DNA from: JAWLEP01 sp964553045
Lineage (GTDB): Bacteria; Fermentibacterota; Fermentibacteria; Fermentibacterales; JCC-6
Assembly (NCBI GenBank): GCA_964553045.1
Contig: CAZKJG010000003.1
Coordinates: 1 to 64,000 of the forward strand
Length of the DNA: 64,000 bases
Reading direction: 5' to 3'
Below, piece after piece: positions 1-7,767 of this stretch (positions within the stretch are counted from its first letter, which is position 1; each line of letters opens with the position of its first letter). The notes beneath the pieces are model-generated. The model made no database searches. It was not told the DNA's origin and saw nothing but the letters and a program-made list of their open reading frames with translations. Made by a program: the position numbers and the translations under genes.

Positions 1-634
1 CCGGGTGAATCCTGCCGTATGTGAGTACTTTCAACATGTTATCTACCAGCAGAACGCTCCTGGCGTAATTTACTGTATACTCACCCCATACGTCGGTCCA
101 TAGAGTGTCGCCAACTGCATCTAATCTCATTATCCATGCATTACCGATGTATTGGCCTTCACCGTTAGTCCTACCGACGACCGCAAAGCCCCCATCTGGC
201 AAAACCTCGACACAGTAACCTTTGCTATATGACTCTTGGTAACAGTATGCCCTGTTCCAGAGCATATCCCCTTCAGAACTGAACCTGGCTAGCAGAACTG
301 AAACCTGTGTATCTTCGTCAGGTTTGCCCGATCCGCACATAATAAATGAGCCATCAGAAAGACGCTCAACCCAGTAGCCAGTCTGTGTATACCAGCCCAC
401 ATCCTCCATCCATTGCATATTACCAAGGGAATCGAACTTGAAGATGCAATGACTAGTTCCGTAATCGTAGATGTATCCTGCTGCTATGAAGGATCCATCC
501 TCAAGCTCGTGAATGTCTCTGAACTTCGCTGGATAATCACCTTCATATACCTGAGTCCACTCGATCTCCGGCGGGTCGACGGTGAAAGTACCCAGGGCCA
601 TCAGGAGCACTGCTGCAGACAGGAGGTTGATCAT
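1..634 (-). CDS. Secreted repeat (delta-60 / beta-propeller-like) protein, truncated by window edge
   Basis: The frame is open from an ATG at 634 to the window edge, giving about 211 residues. The start is supported by a GAGGAGG ribosome site 6-7 bases upstream. The N-terminus (MINLLSAAVLLMALGTFTV) is a short signal peptide. The rest shows repeats of about 50 residues, each ending in a turn such as DSLGNMQW, EGDMLWNRAY or GDTLWTDVWG and preceded by DGSFI or DGGFAVVG motifs. This pattern is typical of secreted FCB-group delta-60 or PQQ-like propeller proteins that often end in a sorting domain, but the C-terminus lies outside the window. The gene starts 11 bases after the stop of the upstream gene, so the two are probably one operon. 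Its base composition is visibly lower in GC than the rest of the window. Function unknown. Confidence 0.75.
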   Translation of the reverse strand, partial: MINLLSAAVLLMALGTFTVDPPEIEWTQVYEGDYPAKFRDIHELEDGSFIAAGYIYDYGTSHCIFKFDSLGNMQWMEDVGWYTQTGYWVERLSDGSFIMCGSGKPDEDTQVSVLLARFSSEGDMLWNRAYCYQESYSKGYCVEVLPDGGFAVVGRTNGEGQYIGNAWIMRLDAVGDTLWTDVWGEYTVNYARSVLLVDNMLKVLTYGRIHP

Positions 635-644
635 GATCGCCTCC

Positions 645-3600
645 TCATTCCGTGAGCCGGATCTCGCCGATCCGGATGTCTATGGGCTGCAGAAGGGGTG
701 GCGGCAGGGCCTTGCCAGTCCGGAAACGCATCATCAGTGACTGCACGGGCTCATCGCTCCAGCCCAGCGTGTCCATGTCCACGGGCCCCATCTCCTGCCA
801 CTGCTGCCAGCCGTCGCCCAGGCCTCCGTAGGTGGCGCTGAAGTTGTGCCAGGTGGTGTCTCCACTTGCGTCCACCCAGCCGATGTTCCAGCCACAGCCG
901 TTGGACGGCTGGTCGATGTTGGGATTGTTCGACAATCCCGTGAAGGTCAGCAAGTGATAGCGCTCGGTGTCTATCCAACGAGCTGTGTCAGAGGCCACGT
1001 GAAGCTCCAGGCTGGCTGAGTAGAGCTCTACGCTGTCAGGAGGTACCGCAAGGACTCCCTCGAACACACCACTCACTGAGTCGGTCCAGCCACCTGCGTC
1101 CCATAAGCCCCACACGTAGTCGATATCATCGGTATTCCAGTATGGGGCGGGATTCTCCTCCATGTCCCAGGGATCGTCCAGCACCTCTGTGGCGTAGTCA
1201 CGGGGATCCATCAGCACGGTGATCGTCACCGAGTTGTCCTCCGGGTCGGGCTCCCCGGTCCAGGTGGTGGCGGCCACCTCCAGCACATGCACGCCAATGT
1301 CCGTACTGTCGGTGGACCAGGTGAGGGACACGGTGTCGCTGGCGGTCTGGTAGCCCGAGGTGGAGAGGGCGGGCAGGTCGGCGTACTCCGTGTCCAGAAG
1401 CTCGATCGATCCTTCCGATACGTCCTTGAGCGTCACCTCCACCCTCCTGCCGGATGTTCCCACGTTGTAAAGAACCGCCATCAGCTCCACATCGTTCCCC
1501 GCAGTGAAGCGGAAGTCCCTTACAGGCACTATGCTGGACGGAGGCGGTTCGGCAAAGACGTCGGCCTTTGTCAGCCGCGCGTCGGCGGGGAGGGTGGACT
1601 CCACGAACTGCACCAGGCGGAAGTGGCCGGCGTCCACGGTATCGCGGAAGCTGTAGACGCTACCGTCCCTGGAAGCCGGCACCAGGAAGCGCCTGGAGTG
1701 GTCCAACAGGAGGTCGGTAATGGCTCCGGAGGGGAAGTCGTCGCTGTCCACCTCGATCAGGTAGGGCTGGTTGTTGCTCCGGCCGTATCGGTTGACGTAG
1801 AAGAGGCAGCATTCGGTCTCCGTGGAGTCGGTGAAGACCCTTATGTCCGGGGAAATGTAGCGGACCGGGAGATTGACCGAGTCGCCGTGGACGATGGAGG
1901 CATCTGTCTCCCGGCCGTCCCACCAGCGCAGTACGGCCAGCTCCGGGGCGATGCGGGCCACGTCGCCGTAGATGCTCCGGAAGCTGTTCCACAGCCTGGC
2001 GTACGGAGCGAACTTCCACTCCAGGTACATCTGGGTCTTGCGCTCCTGGCCTGTGGTGTCGGGCCTTGCGGGGAGGTCGTAGAGCGGGTCGAAGTCGTAG
2101 GGGCTGTCTATGAAGGGCGGCACCGAGTCCGGCGGCGCCCAGTGGAAGTCGGACATGTGCCTGTCGGTGTAGATCCACTCCTCGGCAGGCGCGTCGAAGG
2201 GTACGTTGTGCCGGTCGAGATAGCCCGAGATGACGCCAACGCCCCCATCGGGATGGACATTCTCGTAGGTGAGCATGCAGTAGGGCAGCAGGCTGCGGGC
2301 GCCCCGCAGCAGGGCCATGCCGCAGTTCATCCGGTGCTCGGCCGGAGTGGGTATGCGGTAGGGATAGGTCGCATAATGAAGGAGGTATTTCTGTAGATCG
2401 TCATCCCAAATCCACATCTTGTCTCCGCCGGCCAGGCCGAATGCCTGTCCCCAGTAGGCGATTCTGACGTCCCTCTCCATGTCCAGCATGGTCTGCGTCG
2501 CCGAGATGAAGAAGGAGTCCAGCACCCCCTCGTAGTGCTCCAGCAGCCAGGTGTTGAGGGAATCTCCCAGGGATGGCGTATACGGAGTTGTATCTTGGTA
2601 GGCAGTACCCACATGCCTGAACGGATACGCATCGATCATCAGCAGGTGGGGGTAGTTGGTGAGGGTGTCGGGGAGGGGGTCGGAATACGCCCTGTATCCC
2701 ATTCGTAGAACCGCCTCCACTGAAGTGGCCAGATCGGATCTGCTGCCGGGCCAGGGTGGGTAGGTAAGCTCCCTTTGGACGTTGTCGTACCCGGCCCAGC
2801 CCCCCGATGGCAGTGTGTCGGTGATGGTGTGCATGGGCGCGAAGACAAACGCCAGGGGGATGAGTCTGTTCCCTGTTGAATCGGCGTTCTCGACGTGGTA
2901 CTTCAGCCACGAGAAGGTGCCCATGGGGTCTACCTTGGCCAATGTGGGCAGCGTAAGCGTGGTGTCCAGGTCGTCCCTGACGACCGTGTGGCTGTCGGGA
3001 GTGAACATGCTGGGCACGTAGTCGTCGAGGTAGAGATTCGGGAGTGTGTCTCCGCTTACCGTGTCTACGTAAACGCCTTCGCTCACTATGCGGCGCCACT
3101 GCCAGGAGTTGGCCTCGTCGAAGGTGTTGTAGAACCATACGCAGCTCTCTTCGCCGTAGAGGCTGTCAACCAGCTGCCCTACAGCTTCCAGCGTATCCTG
3201 GAAGGCAGACGCAAAAAGGGTGGCCGACAGCGTGTCCGGGCCGTAGTAGGTGCTGTCGGTCTCGTAGAAATAGAGGCCGTTCCAGGCTGGCCGGCCGTAG
3301 GCGTCGGAGCTGTGGATGCTGTTGGATGCGATCCTGCCCATCCACCATTTGCGGTACTGGCTCCAGCGCTGGATGGGGAAGGGGGCTATCGACACGTAGA
3401 GATTCGTCTCCGAGGCCGGCTCCACGATGGTCTCGTAGACGAGGTCCACTCCATGGTCGCCGCACTGGAACACGTCGAAGTAGCGCCAGGACAGCATGCA
3501 GAGGAGCTCTGAGTCTATGTCCAGAAAGCTGGGCCTGTCGGCGATGACGGGGATGGTGTTCTCCGGTGGCGAGTCGGCGGCGACTATGGAGGCGGCGACT

Positions 3601-3710
3601 GCGAGGCAGAGGAGGCCCGGAATCAGCCTCGACTTCGTGTTAGGGGGGGGAGAAACATATAAATCCTTTCGTTTGGGCGGCTTGCTGTTACAAATACACA
3701 ATTCGCGCAT
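645..3710 (-). CDS. Large secreted protein with CARDB/Ig-like region, function unknown
   Basis: This 1,021-codon frame has a hydrophobic signal segment (SRLIPGLLCLAVAASIVAAD) about 27 residues from the ATG at 3710. Residues about 60-660 are rich in Trp, Tyr and Asp and look like a carbohydrate-active or TIM-barrel-like catalytic region (for example PHLLMIDAYPF), but I cannot name a family. Residues about 740-850 resemble a CARDB-type Ig domain. The C-terminal 150 residues form a beta-rich, lectin-like module. No FlgD-like or type IX sorting domain is seen. The annotated ATG lies only 11 bases from a perfect TTGACA and has no ribosome site. A better start (ATG at 3658 behind AAAGGA) is out of frame by one base because of a G8 run at 3643-3650. 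The stop is 11 bases before the next gene. Confidence 0.7.
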   Translation of the reverse strand: MRELCICNSKPPKRKDLYVSPPPNTKSRLIPGLLCLAVAASIVAADSPPENTIPVIADRPSFLDIDSELLCMLSWRYFDVFQCGDHGVDLVYETIVEPASETNLYVSIAPFPIQRWSQYRKWWMGRIASNSIHSSDAYGRPAWNGLYFYETDSTYYGPDTLSATLFASAFQDTLEAVGQLVDSLYGEESCVWFYNTFDEANSWQWRRIVSEGVYVDTVSGDTLPNLYLDDYVPSMFTPDSHTVVRDDLDTTLTLPTLAKVDPMGTFSWLKYHVENADSTGNRLIPLAFVFAPMHTITDTLPSGGWAGYDNVQRELTYPPWPGSRSDLATSVEAVLRMGYRAYSDPLPDTLTNYPHLLMIDAYPFRHVGTAYQDTTPYTPSLGDSLNTWLLEHYEGVLDSFFISATQTMLDMERDVRIAYWGQAFGLAGGDKMWIWDDDLQKYLLHYATYPYRIPTPAEHRMNCGMALLRGARSLLPYCMLTYENVHPDGGVGVISGYLDRHNVPFDAPAEEWIYTDRHMSDFHWAPPDSVPPFIDSPYDFDPLYDLPARPDTTGQERKTQMYLEWKFAPYARLWNSFRSIYGDVARIAPELAVLRWWDGRETDASIVHGDSVNLPVRYISPDIRVFTDSTETECCLFYVNRYGRSNNQPYLIEVDSDDFPSGAITDLLLDHSRRFLVPASRDGSVYSFRDTVDAGHFRLVQFVESTLPADARLTKADVFAEPPPSSIVPVRDFRFTAGNDVELMAVLYNVGTSGRRVEVTLKDVSEGSIELLDTEYADLPALSTSGYQTASDTVSLTWSTDSTDIGVHVLEVAATTWTGEPDPEDNSVTITVLMDPRDYATEVLDDPWDMEENPAPYWNTDDIDYVWGLWDAGGWTDSVSGVFEGVLAVPPDSVELYSASLELHVASDTARWIDTERYHLLTFTGLSNNPNIDQPSNGCGWNIGWVDASGDTTWHNFSATYGGLGDGWQQWQEMGPVDMDTLGWSDEPVQSLMMRFRTGKALPPPLLQPIDIRIGEIRLTE

Positions 3711-3726
3711 TTATTGGCTATGTCAA
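3664..3726 (-). promoter_or_regulatory. Candidate promoter and ribosome site for the large secreted protein
   Basis: On the minus strand a perfect TTGACA (3726-3721) is followed 17 bases later by AATTGT (3703-3698), a weak -10. Farther downstream is AAAGGA (3669-3664), five bases before an ATG at 3658. This arrangement suggests transcription begins inside the apparent N-terminus of the 3710 reading frame and that the true start codon is the ATG at 3658. The -10 match is poor, so confidence is low. Confidence 0.35.
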
Positions 3727-3740
3727 GGGTAGCTGGTGAT

Positions 3741-4067
3741 TCACAGAGCGTGGCCGTTGCGCAACCGGATCCGGCGAAGCTGCCTCTCAGTCACCAGCCT
3801 GTGGCTCCAATGGTCACCAAGATTCTCTACGTCCGCAATCAGCTTTTCAGGGAGCTGAAGTAGGCTCAGCCACTGGCTGATCCTCGGCGGAGATACCCCC
3901 TTCCTCGCGGCCAGCTCTTCCTGCGTCAGGCCTTCCGTCTCCATTTCGGCCTTGAGCTCCCTGGCGTAGATGATCGGGTTGCGGAAGGTCCTTGATGGGC
4001 CTGGAGGCAGATCCGGGCGGCTTGTTCTGAGTGTGAATATCGCTGCCTGCGTCGTTCGACTGGCCAC
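3741..4067 (-). CDS. Small ParB/KorB-like helix-turn-helix protein, possibly a remnant
   Basis: A 108-codon frame begins with GTG at 4067. Its centre (GLTQEELAARKGVSPPRISQWLSLLQLP, residues about 45-75) is a clear helix-turn-helix of the kind found in ParB/KorB DNA-binding domains and in small orphan HTH proteins next to recombinases. The preceding FRNPIIYARELKAEM segment fits the same small family. There is no nuclease or dimerisation domain, so it is not a full ParB. I see no ribosome site before the GTG, and no recombinase or phage gene sits beside it. It may therefore be a leftover of a mobile module or may be expressed by read-through from the TPR gene 31 bases upstream. Function beyond DNA binding is unknown. 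Confidence 0.55.
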   Translation of the reverse strand: MASRTTQAAIFTLRTSRPDLPPGPSRTFRNPIIYARELKAEMETEGLTQEELAARKGVSPPRISQWLSLLQLPEKLIADVENLGDHWSHRLVTERQLRRIRLRNGHAL

Positions 4068-4098
4068 AAGGTTGGCGAGCCCAACGTGTGTCGGCGGG

Positions 4099-5130
4099 TC
4101 AGTCGATCAGGCCCATCTTCCTGAACTTCTCGTCGAAGGTCTGCAGAAGCTCGTTGTCCGGATAGTCCGCAAGGGCCTTCTGAGTGAGCTTCGCGGCTTC
4201 CGGGAAGGAGCTTATCTGGATCTTCTCCCTTATCTTCTGAACGTATGTATCAGCCTCGCCTCCGGACTGAGCGGCCGCTTTACCCGTCTTCTTGGGCGCC
4301 GGCTCCGCACCGCCGGAGGATTCGATCTCCTCGAGCAACTCTTCTATGCCGGGAGCCGCCGGGTCGAGCTGGAAGGCTTTCCTGGCGTAGACGGTGGCCT
4401 TGCGGGGATCTCCGTCCGCAAGTGCTTTTCTGGAGAGGTCCATGGCCTTTCTTACCTTGCGGGAGGACTTGTAGCGCTCGGTCATGTCCCGGACCCGGCC
4501 GTCCTCAGGAGCCAGCGCGCGTGCACGCTTGAGTGTTTCTACCACCCGGGAGTCGTTCCCGGACCTCATAGCTTCGTCCGCAGTGTCCAGAAGAGTCTCA
4601 AGCTGCTCGGTTGAAGGCATAGGACCTTCCTTCTCTGTTTTCCCGGGGGATTCTTCGACCGTCTTCTTCTCGGCCGGGGCCTTCTTCTTTGCTTTCTGGG
4701 GTTTCTTGTCCCCTCCCATGGCGTCGGGGACGGCTCTCAGGCGCCTTGATCTTGTCTGTCTGGGCTTCGGCTCCTGTTTCTTCGGGGAAGGAGGGGCGGC
4801 CCCTTTCTCGGGGGTTTCTTCGGCTGATTTGCGTGTTTTTGGCTTGTCGGTCTTCTTCTTTCGGGGAGGTTTCTTCTTGCTGGCGGAGCGCCGCTTCGGC
4901 TTTTCGGTCTTGCGGGCCTTCCCGGCGGCCGGCTTGGGTTTCGACTTGGGCTTTCTGGAGGCCGACGATTCCCGCTCGATCTGCAGAATGGCCTCGGTAA
5001 CCGCGTTGCTCTCGGGGTCTATGGCCAGGGCCTTCTGAAGCAGCTCCAGGGCCTCGCTGCGGTGCCCGCCCCTCAGCTCGGCCTTGGCGCGGCGGACCAG
5101 ACTGCCGACCTCTCTCTCTCTTCCGGCCAA
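4099..5130 (-). CDS. TPR protein with long Lys/Pro-rich disordered linker
   Basis: I place the start at TTG 5130, which follows GGGGAG by five bases; an upstream ATG at 5205 has no ribosome site. The protein is 343 residues. An N-terminal tetratricopeptide unit (AKAELRGGHRSEALELLQKALAIDPES) is followed by about 120 residues made almost only of Lys, Pro, Ala, Arg, Ser and Glu. Further TPR-like helices (TLKRARALAPEDGRVRD, ARKAFQLDPAAPGIEELL, LTQKALADYPDN) complete it. There is no signal peptide or membrane segment, so it is presumably cytoplasmic. The basic linker could bind nucleic acid or acidic partners, which is inference only. It diverges from metK across a 317-base intergenic region. Confidence 0.65.
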   Translation of the reverse strand: MAGREREVGSLVRRAKAELRGGHRSEALELLQKALAIDPESNAVTEAILQIERESSASRKPKSKPKPAAGKARKTEKPKRRSASKKKPPRKKKTDKPKTRKSAEETPEKGAAPPSPKKQEPKPRQTRSRRLRAVPDAMGGDKKPQKAKKKAPAEKKTVEESPGKTEKEGPMPSTEQLETLLDTADEAMRSGNDSRVVETLKRARALAPEDGRVRDMTERYKSSRKVRKAMDLSRKALADGDPRKATVYARKAFQLDPAAPGIEELLEEIESSGGAEPAPKKTGKAAAQSGGEADTYVQKIREKIQISSFPEAAKLTQKALADYPDNELLQTFDEKFRKMGLID

Positions 5131-5299
5131 TGGATCTCCCCGTGATGACTGGATATGGTTTCGCAACTCCTCCTCAGGCGCCCGTACAGCGACTGCGGAG
5201 AACATTCCTGTCGAAGCTATCTACTAAAGGCGATTTGGCTCTCGGTCAAGTCCTCCGTGGACGCACGCCGGGCGGTGCCGGACGCTTTCTGTCGCGGAA

Positions 5300-5386
5300 T
5301 TGACGCCGAATGGGGATGCCAACATCTTAACCCGACGTGGAGTGATTTGAGGCGTATTGCAACCACGTGAAAAAAAGTGCTAAAAA
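5300..5386 (+). promoter_or_regulatory. Candidate promoters upstream of metK
   Basis: Two -35/-10 pairs lie in the 5131-5447 gap. One is TTGACG (5300-5305), a 17-base spacer, then CATCTT (5323-5328). The other is TTGCAA (5357-5362), an 18-base spacer, then TAAAAA (5381-5386), which would start RNA about 55 bases before the metK ATG. Neither is a strong consensus. I saw no SAM-I or SAM-II riboswitch core in this leader. The rest of the gap, which also faces the TPR gene, shows nothing else I can name. Confidence 0.35.
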
Positions 5387-5447
5387 GCCCATGCACGCCT
5401 CAGGCCGTCGGCCGGCGGTTCGTCGAAAACCTGTGAGAGGTGCTCAG

Positions 5448-6608
5448 ATGCGTACGTACTTTACCAGCGAATCGGTTTCGGAGGGTCATCCGGACAAGAT
5501 ATGCGATCAGGTGTCGGATGCTATCCTAGACTCACATCTCGCCCATGATCCGCAGGCCCATGTGGCCTGCGAGACACTGGTTACAACGAATTACGTCATC
5601 CTGGCCGGAGAGGTGAAGAGCCACACCGAGGTGGACTACGAGAAAGTGGCCAGGCACACCATACGCGACATCGGCTACTGCATACCGGACCTGGGCTTTC
5701 ACTACAGCGAGAACACGGTAGATGTGAGGATACACGCCCAGTCGCCCGATATAGACCAGGGCGTCTCCGGAAACCTGGGTGCCGGAGACCAGGGCCTGAT
5801 GTTCGGATACGCCTGCAACGAGACCGGGGTCCTCATGCCCTACCCGATCCAGCTCGCCCACAGGTTGCTGGAGAGGCTGTCGAGCCAGCGACGCTCCGGG
5901 GAGCTGGAGTGGGCCAGGCCCGACGCCAAGAGCCAGGTGACCGTAGAGTACGACAACGGACGACCGGCGGGGATCGCCGAGATACTCATGTCCGTGCACC
6001 ACGCTCCCGATGCCGACCAGGAGGAGATGTCCGAAGACGTCAGGGAGAAGGTGGTGGAGCCGGTACTGGAGAGCTGCCGTCCTTCTCTGCCCTGGTCGGG
6101 GCGCCTGCTCTACAACCCGTCGGGTAGATTCGCCATAGGCGGCCCGCACGGGGATACCGGGTTGACGGGCAGAAAGGTAATCGTGGACACCTACGGCGGA
6201 TCCGGAAGGCATGGAGGGGGATGCTTCTCCGGCAAGGATACCACCAAGGTGGACCGGTCGGCCGCCTACATGGCCCGTCACATAGCAAAGAACCTGGTTG
6301 CCGCCGGAATAGCCGACAGGTGCGAGATCCAGCTGGCCTACGCCATAGCCAAGCCGGACCCCGTATCCGTGCTGGTGGAGACCTTCGGCACCGCCAGGAT
6401 GGATGACCTGGCCGCGGTGGAGCTGGCGGTCAGGGACCTCTTTCCCCTCAAGCCATACGAGATCATCGACTACCTGGGGTTGAGGAAGCCCATATTCAGA
6501 AGGACTGCGGCCTTCGGCCATTTCGGCAGGGAGCCCGGGGATGACGGATCTTTCTCCTGGGAACGCACCCACAGGGCCGAGGACATCCGCAAGAAGGTTC
6601 AGGGTTAG
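5448..6608 (+). CDS. metK: S-adenosylmethionine synthetase
   Basis: MetK makes S-adenosylmethionine from ATP and methionine, releasing phosphate and pyrophosphate; the enzyme is a cytoplasmic tetramer. The 386-residue product has the family signatures SESVSEGHPDKICDQ near the N-terminus, GAGDQGLMFGYACNET at about 115-130, GGPHGDTGLTGRKVIVDTYGG and GGGCFSGKDTTKVDRSAAY. Length matches the family (about 384). I chose the ATG at 5448 because it follows GAGAGGTG by five bases and gives the standard MRTYFTSESVSEGHP start; the frame also opens earlier at 5367 with a basic, non-conserved extension. The next gene begins inside the last 68 bases of metK, so expression is probably coupled. Confidence 0.97.
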   Translation: MRTYFTSESVSEGHPDKICDQVSDAILDSHLAHDPQAHVACETLVTTNYVILAGEVKSHTEVDYEKVARHTIRDIGYCIPDLGFHYSENTVDVRIHAQSPDIDQGVSGNLGAGDQGLMFGYACNETGVLMPYPIQLAHRLLERLSSQRRSGELEWARPDAKSQVTVEYDNGRPAGIAEILMSVHHAPDADQEEMSEDVREKVVEPVLESCRPSLPWSGRLLYNPSGRFAIGGPHGDTGLTGRKVIVDTYGGSGRHGGGCFSGKDTTKVDRSAAYMARHIAKNLVAAGIADRCEIQLAYAIAKPDPVSVLVETFGTARMDDLAAVELAVRDLFPLKPYEIIDYLGLRKPIFRRTAAFGHFGREPGDDGSFSWERTHRAEDIRKKVQG

Positions 6609-7767
6609 GACGGGGGCGGTAACAGTCGGCCGCCTCCTCCTTCCGGCGCTGCTGCTGATCCTTCCCCTGGTGTCCGCCGTCCAGGCCGGCGGACTCGACA
6701 GCCTCAACGCCCGCCTGCAGGAGACCCAGGCCCGCATCGAGGAGCTGGAGGGCCGGGAGGCCGGGGTCCGGGACATGCTGCTGGCCATACATGAACACCT
6801 GACCATCGCCAGGGACTACTACAACAGCCTTGCAGACAGGGAGGCGGCCCTGTCCGGCATGCTCTCCCAGGCGGAAGAGGACTGTGCCCGTTACGAAACC
6901 ATGAGAACCGATATGGTGGACGCCCTGGGCGGCTACCTGCGCTTCCTGTACTCCCACCGGCGCTACAGCCGCTCGGCCGTACTGCTGTCCCCGGACGGGA
7001 TGAGCAGGATGCTGCGCAGAAGGGCCTACCTGGACTTCCTGGCCCAACGGGCCATGGAGAGGGTGGCGCGGCTCACCGTTGCGGCCGACTCCCTTGCCCG
7101 TTACCGTGATTCCTTGGAGGCCCTCCGCTCCAACGTCCGCGAGCTGCGGCTGCAGATGCAGGAGATCCACCGCAGGATCTGTCGCCAGGAGGAGAGACAG
7201 GCCCTGTACCGGGAGCAGCTGTCCGTGGAGATCGCGACGGCAGAGGAGCGGGCACGGGAGATGGAGGAGGAGCGCCGCAGGCGTTCGGCACTGGTTGCCC
7301 GATTGCGGGCCTCCGAAGAGGCATCCGGCCCCGGACCGTTGGTGGAGCCCTCCGAAGACAGCTACTTCGAACGGAACCGGGGCAGGATAGACTGGCCCTG
7401 CCGGGGCGAGGTGGTAAGGGGCTACGGTGTGATAACGGATCCGGTTTACGGCACCGAGACGGTTTCCGATGGCATAAGGGTGGCAACCGTACCCGGGCAG
7501 GCCGTGCAGCTGCCGGCCCCCGGGAAGGTGATGTACGCCGACCAGTACCTCAGCCTGGGCAGGATGATGATAGTGGACCATGGTGACGGCTTCTACTCCA
7601 TCTACGGCTACCTGGGCGACTTCGGGGCCGGCGTGGGCGAGGAGCTGGAGAGGGGCTACACGATCGGCAACGCCGGGCCGCTGCCCTCGGGAAGGCCCGG
7701 CTACTACTTCGAGATAAGGAGGGGGGGACAGCCCGTGAATCCGCTGGGCTTCCTGTCGGGAGAATGA
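6541..7767 (+). CDS. EnvC-like murein hydrolase activator (coiled coil plus degenerate M23 domain)
   Basis: The 408-residue protein has an N-terminal membrane or signal segment (LLLPALLLILPLVSAVQAGG), a long coiled coil (about residues 50-270) and a C-terminal LytM/M23 fold (about 285-405). EnvC-type proteins sit in the periplasm and switch on cell-wall amidases rather than cutting peptidoglycan themselves. That fits here because the M23 metal ligands are gone: the HxGxD region reads VSDGIRV, and the final HxH site reads YGYL in HGDGFYSIYGYL. The ATG at 6541 lies inside metK behind AGGGAG; no later start keeps the signal segment. The gene ends with ATGATG, overlapping holB by 4 bases. No amidase gene is in the window. 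Confidence 0.85.
   Translation: MTDLSPGNAPTGPRTSARRFRVRTGAVTVGRLLLPALLLILPLVSAVQAGGLDSLNARLQETQARIEELEGREAGVRDMLLAIHEHLTIARDYYNSLADREAALSGMLSQAEEDCARYETMRTDMVDALGGYLRFLYSHRRYSRSAVLLSPDGMSRMLRRRAYLDFLAQRAMERVARLTVAADSLARYRDSLEALRSNVRELRLQMQEIHRRICRQEERQALYREQLSVEIATAEERAREMEEERRRRSALVARLRASEEASGPGPLVEPSEDSYFERNRGRIDWPCRGEVVRGYGVITDPVYGTETVSDGIRVATVPGQAVQLPAPGKVMYADQYLSLGRMMIVDHGDGFYSIYGYLGDFGAGVGEELERGYTIGNAGPLPSGRPGYYFEIRRGGQPVNPLGFLSGE

Noticed and set aside
3741..4067. A ParB partition protein
   Set aside because: Only a helix-turn-helix is present; the ParB nuclease and dimerisation parts, parA and parS-like sites are missing.
5131..5447. A SAM riboswitch upstream of metK
   Set aside because: I could not find the conserved helices of SAM-I, SAM-II or SAM-III; the region looks like an ordinary promoter leader.
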